DNA of 12,652 nucleotides from Smittium culicis (taxonomy: Eukaryota; Kickxellomycota; Harpellomycetes; Harpellales; Legeriomycetaceae): NCBI GenBank assembly GCA_001970855.1, contig LSSN01002553.1:1-12652 (forward strand). The letters are read 5' to 3'. The notes under the pieces were generated by a model. It did no database searches and was not told the DNA's origin. It saw only the letters and a list, made by a program, of their open reading frames with translations. This document shows positions 8,408 through 12,652 of the stretch, in pieces (within the stretch, counting starts at the first letter, position 1; every line of letters starts with the position of its first letter). The position numbers and the translations under genes were made by a program.

Positions 8408-10154
8408 TAGAAATAGGTTAAAGCTAATATATACTATAAAAATACATATCCTTGGCATTCTGGTGACTTATAAATTGTATATAGAAATATAAGACTGATA
8501 AATTACCGTTTTGAGTAACATACATTTTATCATTATATTTAAATCTTAGCCAGAACTTGTTTCAATTAAATGATCTTGCATGGAAACAAATAGGAAGATT
8601 CTGAATAAACAAAGCGATTTGTTGAAGCTTAAAATTATTGGTTCGAAAATTATAAAATTATAATTAATATAGGCTCAACTCGAAAGGTATTTCGATTTTT
8701 CCATTAGTAAATTTCATCTTACATGGATTATTTTCTAAAAAGATGATAAGCTATTTTTATGGATAAATATCAATTTCATTACATTGCAACTCCTTAACAT
8801 AAAAGCGCACTCTTCATAAAGAATCTCGTAATTGTTTTACTGGAATAGTATGAGCCTTTTCATAATGATCAATATCAAGAGCGGGCCTTTTTTTCTCCAG
8901 AAATTTCATTTGTAGACACATTTCTGATATTACATTTCGACTTGCTTTTAAATTTTTTTAGTTTAGATTTCAGTAGTTTAATGTGATTAAGCAAGAAAAA
9001 CTGAAAACAGTATCTCAAAATTTTCCCGAAATTCAGTAATAAAACCATTTATGACATTTGTTACATAACTATGTAGAGAATTTTTGGATTCATTAGATCA
9101 TTGGAACGGATCCTTTTAGATTAATAATTTACAGTCCGTATTTATTCTGGTACTACTAATCTTTGGCTAGAAATAATTATAAAATAATCTATGCAGATAA
9201 ACCAGTAGTATTAATGATTTCAGACTCGAAACAATAATTTATAAAAATAAAGGATGTTTTACCATTATGAAACGCAAAATCAAAGTATGAGGTGCTCCAT
9301 TTTGACCGCAAATTCAGCATATTGTTTTTAGCGGACGGTATAATATTGTTTATCTCTTAAAAATTCGTCAGCTGATTGTTAAACCTTTCTGATCCAACGC
9401 TTTTTAAAAAAACCAATTATATGATTCATTTATGATTTATATGCAAATATATTATTTGTTCCTATTTAACAATATGCCAATAATTCTTAGGTCTTAGAAA
9501 TTAAAGTGTTTTAATTGAACACAGTTGGCTATATTTGGTCAATCAAAAATAGTCTCTAGTCCGTGGAAGGAAAATATAATCTATATTTATTCAAAAATTT
9601 TCAATAAATTTAGAACAAAATTGTAGATAAAATAAAAAGCCGCATAAAATAGTTGGAAATCATAGATCCTTGGCATTTTTTGAAAGAATCGTATTCATCA
9701 TATGATAATTAGTGGCATATATCCCGTTCCTCTGTTTATGGCTCAATTTAAACTTCTGGTCAATATATAATTTAAATGCCAAAATATGTTGATTTTTTTG
9801 CCTTTTGTATTTGCAATTTTCCTGATAGAGTAAAATTTACTCAATATTTAACCCTTTCCCAGCTGTAAAACTGTTTTTTGCATGCCAAGTGTACCCAATA
9901 ATGTTCAATAAAAATATTTAAATCTCGAAAATCATCCAAAAATCTGATTGTAATACAATAACCATAAAAGATATTTTTGCTAATATCTCACCAATAGCCA
10001 AATATATTCATTTTTTGAAAGATCGTTAGATCGAAAATTATTTGATAGAATTGTTTCTGTATGATTTATATAATTTACACGTTATACACACTTGTCTAGT
10101 TTATAATAAAAATTCTAAACAGATATAATTTCTTCATTTACAGCTATGGGTTAA

Positions 10155-10171
10155 AATAATAATAATAATAA
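10155..10171. repeat. Trinucleotide repeat (AAT)n
   Basis: Five AAT units plus two bases, uninterrupted, in AT-rich spacer. Confidence 0.8.
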
Positions 10172-10497
10172 CAATGTTTTATGATGAAATATTATATGTA
10201 TTAAAAAGATAAAATCAGTTAAACATTAAATATAATCAGCCCAAACAATCTTTATATCAAAGGTAAATATCTAAGCCTTGGCGAATACCCCTCTCGAAAA
10301 AATTTTCTTATAAAAAGGTGCTACTTTTCTCTTTATGATCATATCATCAATTCAGCTATAGATCTTAAATCGAAATCTTTTCTCTTCCATAAGGTTTTAT
10401 AAATTATTTTAATATTATAACCAAAATCTCAGAATATACCATTCAATAAATTTGTTATTTAATTCAATATCACGCAGTTGTAATACTTCAAGCGCCT

Positions 10498-10505
10498 TAT
10501 ATAGA
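10498..10505 (+). promoter_or_regulatory. Possible TATA-like element before the small membrane-protein frame
   Basis: TATATAGA lies about 30-40 bases before ATG 10537. In DNA this AT-rich such matches are frequent, so this is weak. If the reading frame really continues upstream as part of an exon, this would be coding instead. Confidence 0.2.
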
Positions 10506-10536
10506 TAATATTATTGAAACTACAATCTTAGAAATT

Positions 10537-10803
10537 ATGACTACCAGCTCAACTAAAGTATTCACTAGCTTCGAGTCCAGATTTAAAATTTATTTTATTC
10601 TGAACATCCTCGCTCTTTTGTTTTCAATTTTAGTAAATATAGCGAGCGTAATAAAGAACGAAGATTTAATGGCAATATCTGTCATTGCAATTATAATTGT
10701 ATCAATAGCAAATTTAGTATACTTTTATTTACTTTACAGATCATCTATAAATGTGAGCAGATTCCTCAAATCAAGGTATAAAGAGGATCAGCAATACGTA
10801 TAG
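10537..10803 (+). CDS. Candidate small two-helix membrane protein, unknown function
   Basis: I do not recognise this protein of 88 residues. It begins with a polar serine/threonine-rich stretch. Then come a hydrophobic segment (about residues 17-39), a very short charged turn (KNED, 40-43), a second hydrophobic segment (about 45-67), and a charged, mostly basic tail ending YKEDQQYV. That is a helical hairpin with both ends on the same side of a membrane. Its codons hold more G and C than the flanks, which argues for coding. The frame is also open upstream to 10450 without an ATG, about 117 codons in all, so it could be the 3' exon of a spliced gene; CAG at 10475-10477 is a conceivable acceptor. 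By a rough base-composition estimate an 88-codon open frame is not rare in this window, but 117 is. Chance remains possible. Confidence 0.45.
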   Translation: MTTSSTKVFTSFESRFKIYFILNILALLFSILVNIASVIKNEDLMAISVIAIIIVSIANLVYFYLLYRSSINVSRFLKSRYKEDQQYV

Positions 10804-11479
10804 TTTTTTTTAAATACAAACTCATTACCGAGCCACAGTTTTATATTTTAGTCATGTTAATTCTCGAAACTTTAATTAATTTTATTTAAAATCCATCAAA
10901 TATATCAGCTTGACAACATAATATTTATCTTTTATAACTTATATGAATTCTCGATTAAATCGTTTGTATATACTTCGAAATTTTTAAAAAATAAAACTCG
11001 TTACATAATAATTTAGTTTAAAAATACGAAAACTTTTGTGAATATCTATAAGATCAATTTAATAAAAGCTGTATAAATGTGAAGTGAAACCAAAAATGAG
11101 TATTCGGTAGAGTTTTTGATGTCTCAGAAGGCCTCTATTATAACCAAATATCAATAATTTTTGACATATAAAAGCTTGTTTGTGATAATAAATGCCTCGG
11201 AGTTTATTCTATTTAATTGGTGCCAATTTTAATCATAATTTTCAAATATTAAATTCGATTATTATATCATTTTACATCCAAATATGTAGTCAAAATCATC
11301 CTTGTCTCGACCTCAAGATCAAAACAAAATTTAAACCGCAAATAAACAATCTCTCTCTCTCTCTTTTAGAAAAGTTTTTCTTGGGCGAGCCAATAGGATT
11401 AGAGAATCTATTAAAATTTATTTCTTATCCACCATCCACTATTCACTTTTTTTTACACCCTTACTAAATAAAATTCACT
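10804..11479. other. AT-rich spacer between small ORF and copy B
   Basis: No supported gene. A 91-codon open frame (11192-11467) runs across a (CT)7 repeat and has no recognisable domain or bias. It may be chance, or part of the untranslated 5' region of copy B. AATAAA-like signals occur (for example near 10988), but such matches are common here. Confidence 0.5.
11351..11364 (+). repeat. (CT)7 dinucleotide repeat
   Basis: Seven CT units followed by TTTAG. The pyrimidine run ending in AG resembles a 3' splice site, but no exon is supported next to it. Confidence 0.8.
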
Positions 11480-11779
11480 ATAACCATCGAACGCGTAGTC
11501 TATCGACTTTAACTTATTATTACAACTTTGTTGACCTTGCCAAGAACTACATTTTGGTATAAGTTTGGTCTCTTTAGACAAAGTTTAACTAATGCAATTA
11601 AATTGTAAGTGCCCAAGTTTGGTGCACGGTTTTAATTAGCCAAATCGAAAAAAAAAGTACGCAAATCGCCGAATTTAACGAATTTGATTGTTTCGACTAA
11701 TTTGCGACATAAAAAAAAAGCCCACACAAAAAAAATACAAAAAAACAAAAGCACAAAAAAAAACACAATTTACTCAACT
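11480..11779 (+). promoter_or_regulatory. Probable 5' untranslated region and A/C-rich leader of copy B
   Basis: About 300 bases of mixed sequence lead into an A-dominated stretch (about 11705-11768) with several runs of six to nine A separated by C or CAC, ending just before ATG 11780. AAGTTTGGT occurs twice (near 11560 and 11615) and CGAATTT twice (near 11670-11685). LINEs of this type normally carry an internal promoter here, but I see no recognisable promoter element. Confidence 0.45.
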
Positions 11780-11977
11780 ATGGTTGTTAGAAAGCCTGTA
11801 AAACGTGCTAGAACCTTATTTAGCGACGTTGTGAAGGGGAATGACCTTCATTGCCTCATAAATGAGGTACAAAACAGCAACACTGCTGAATATACTAGGG
11901 TTAATAACCAACATAAGCTAAACCATGATCCGAGATCACAATTAAACAGAAAAAAAAATGCAAAAAAGCTCAGCTAA
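11780..11977 (+). CDS. Probable N-terminal part of copy B ORF1, one frame away from the main ORF
   Basis: This frame runs 65 codons from ATG 11780 to TAA 11975-11977. Its product is basic and polar (starting MVVRKPVKRARTLF), the disordered, positively charged kind of N-terminus common in LINE ORF1 proteins. It follows the A/C-rich leader directly and overlaps the main ORF1 frame at 11958. The passage from this frame to the main one falls on a run of nine A (11950-11958), where one extra A, or a plus-one ribosomal shift, would link the two. Alternatives are a short upstream ORF, or that ORF1 really starts at 11958. An open frame with first ATG further upstream (11684) translates the A-rich leader as poly-lysine and is unlikely to be the start. 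Confidence 0.5.
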   Translation: MVVRKPVKRARTLFSDVVKGNDLHCLINEVQNSNTAEYTRVNNQHKLNHDPRSQLNRKKNAKKLS

Positions 11978-12652
11978 AAAAATCCACGCAGGAAGAAAAG
12001 GAAATCTGATTGATATGAGTATGTATAAGGAGATATCCATCAAGTACATGCTTCTTGGAGGTGAAATGACCGGCCTTAAGAAGTATTGCACTGGTGACTC
12101 CGACATGAAAGTGAGCTGCTCATGGGCCCAATTCAAAGGGAACCACATCGACGCCCTTGAGATCATATTCAGTGCGCTTAAAGACGTGTCATACATTAGA
12201 CAGGACGACCATCGCGCCGGCACCACATACATGATTTTTAACAGCATAAAAGACGCAAACAATCTAATGTCTACGAAGCTTGTCTATAACGACAAGCCAA
12301 TAGACCTATATCAGACAGTGAAAATCGAACAGGATATCACTGTAGTAAACATCCCAAACTTCAGGGATGTAGGAATCGAACCAATGGCCAAGCTAATTTT
12401 AAAAGAACTCGGGCCTTGGTGCGAAATCAAGGATATCAGCGCTTGGCGCCGATTCGACAACAACCAGTACCTCCCATATAGGATCAAAGTACTTGTTAAA
12501 AAAAATAACATGGTGGTCGACCTCCCAAGCTTCCTCGACCATGAAAATGGTAAAATAAACATTTTTTACAAGGGCTGTAAGGAGGCATGCAGCTACTGCA
12601 AGGAGGCCGGGCACTGGAAATCCGAGTGCCATAAAATCAAGAAAAATCAAAT
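11958..12652 (+). CDS. Copy B ORF1: nucleic-acid-binding LINE protein with CCHC zinc knuckle (3' end outside window)
   Basis: The frame runs 231 codons from ATG 11958 to the window end without a stop. A lysine-rich start leads into a folded-looking region (about residues 20-110). The block shared with copy A begins at about residue 119 (T-Q/K pattern TVK, then D-I-T, NIPN, RD-G, SAW, IKVL, LPSFL, IFYKGC). It ends in a CX2CX4HX4C knuckle with cysteines at residues 211, 214 and 224 and histidine at 219. The protein should bind element RNA as part of the retrotransposition particle. Codon third positions are rich in C and G, unlike the surrounding AT-rich spacer, which suggests recent arrival compared with copy A. 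The start codon is uncertain: 11958 immediately follows a nine-A run, and upstream coding in another frame may be the true N-terminus. Confidence 0.85.
   Translation, partial: MQKSSAKKIHAGRKGNLIDMSMYKEISIKYMLLGGEMTGLKKYCTGDSDMKVSCSWAQFKGNHIDALEIIFSALKDVSYIRQDDHRAGTTYMIFNSIKDANNLMSTKLVYNDKPIDLYQTVKIEQDITVVNIPNFRDVGIEPMAKLILKELGPWCEIKDISAWRRFDNNQYLPYRIKVLVKKNNMVVDLPSFLDHENGKINIFYKGCKEACSYCKEAGHWKSECHKIKKNQ

Larger units (their letters stand above)
7601..10449. other. AT-rich spacer, no supported gene
   Basis: About 2.8 kb of AT-rich DNA, less homopolymeric than the stretch before 7000, with patches of slightly higher GC (for example 8790-9340). Such patches could be very old coding or transposon DNA, but I could not follow any motif on either strand. 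The longest plus-strand open frame (7982-8209, 75 codons) and a minus-strand frame (9189-9356) have no recognisable features. No tRNA-like T-loop and acceptor pairing was found. Confidence 0.5.
11480..12652 (+). mobile_element. Non-LTR retrotransposon copy B, 5' part (continues past window end)
   Basis: The ORF1 protein encoded from 11958 is homologous to that of copy A: same spacing and CCHC knuckle, 55 of 108 aligned residues identical by hand count with no gap. The orientation is the same as copy A. Composition rises from AT-rich spacer to about 40% or more GC once coding begins. The left boundary is only approximate: GC starts to rise around 11480-11490, and no 5' terminal signature or target-site duplication can be tested. 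ORF2 would lie outside the window. Confidence 0.8.

Noticed and set aside
9189..9356. Minus-strand stretch of about 55 open codons with mixed composition, considered as a decayed transposase
   Set aside because: I compared it mentally with piggyBac, MULE and Tc1-type motif order and found no consistent match. The length is not unusual for this composition.
11339..11369. Polypyrimidine tract plus AG (CT repeat then TTTAG) as a 3' splice site
   Set aside because: No supported exon follows it and no donor site could be paired with it.
11192..11467. 91-codon plus-strand open frame with a (CT)7 repeat inside
   Set aside because: No recognisable domain, and it crosses a simple repeat. Possibly part of the copy B 5' region, but not supportable as a gene.
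11942..12650. Three minus-strand open frames opposite copy B ORF1 (11942-12262, 12311-12562, 12399-12650)
   Set aside because: Antisense shadows of ORF1, whose plus-strand frame is homologous to copy A.
1..12652. CRISPR array, tRNA, rRNA or long terminal repeats
   Set aside because: No regularly spaced repeats, no tRNA-like arm pairing, no rRNA-like conserved stretches, and no long direct repeats flanking the coding remnants. The two ORF1 copies are diverged paralogues.

Overview
The window looks like eukaryotic genomic DNA: very AT-rich, gene-poor spacer between two non-LTR (LINE-type) retrotransposon copies lying in the same orientation. No bacterial gene structure, ribosome-binding sites or operons are visible. 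The motif spelling of the reverse transcriptase and ORF1 reminds me of APE-type LINEs from AT-rich early-diverging fungi. That assignment comes from general familiarity and is low confidence; the sequence alone does not fix the host.

Layout. Positions 1-4980 hold copy A, cut at its 5' end by the window edge. It has an open ORF1 stretch with a CCHC zinc knuckle (1-764), a decayed ORF1 tail (about 821-1072), an A/C-rich inter-ORF stretch, and a heavily decayed ORF2. ORF2 can still be followed as an AP-type endonuclease (1567-2200), a linker, a reverse transcriptase (about 2810-3790) and a C-terminal region ending at 4889. An A-rich 3' tail follows (about 4955-4980). From 4981 to 10449 is AT-rich spacer with short simple repeats, one 14-bp-stem inverted repeat and one 20-nt palindrome, but no gene I can defend. 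A small open frame at 10450-10803 could encode a two-helix membrane protein, possibly the last exon of a larger gene. After further spacer, copy B begins around 11480, with an A/C-rich leader and an ORF1 open from 11958 through the window end. Equivalent ORF1 points in copies A and B are 12,312 bp apart.

How the parts relate. In an active LINE of this type, ORF1 binds the element RNA and ORF2 nicks target DNA and reverse-transcribes the RNA. Copy A cannot do this: ORF2 has at least 14 in-frame stops in its first 488 codons, and key residues are changed in both enzymes (GD to GH in the endonuclease, the catalytic FADD box reading FAEI in the RT). Copy B looks much younger in the part visible. 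The two ORF1 proteins are only about half identical over 108 aligned residues without gaps, so they are two subfamilies rather than a recent duplication.

I did not find a convincing new biological system. The observations most worth checking are the contrast between the intact ORF1 stretch and decayed ORF2 in copy A, the substitution-only decay of the endonuclease, the reading-frame changes at poly-A runs in both copies, the A/C-rich leaders, and the small two-helix membrane protein candidate.
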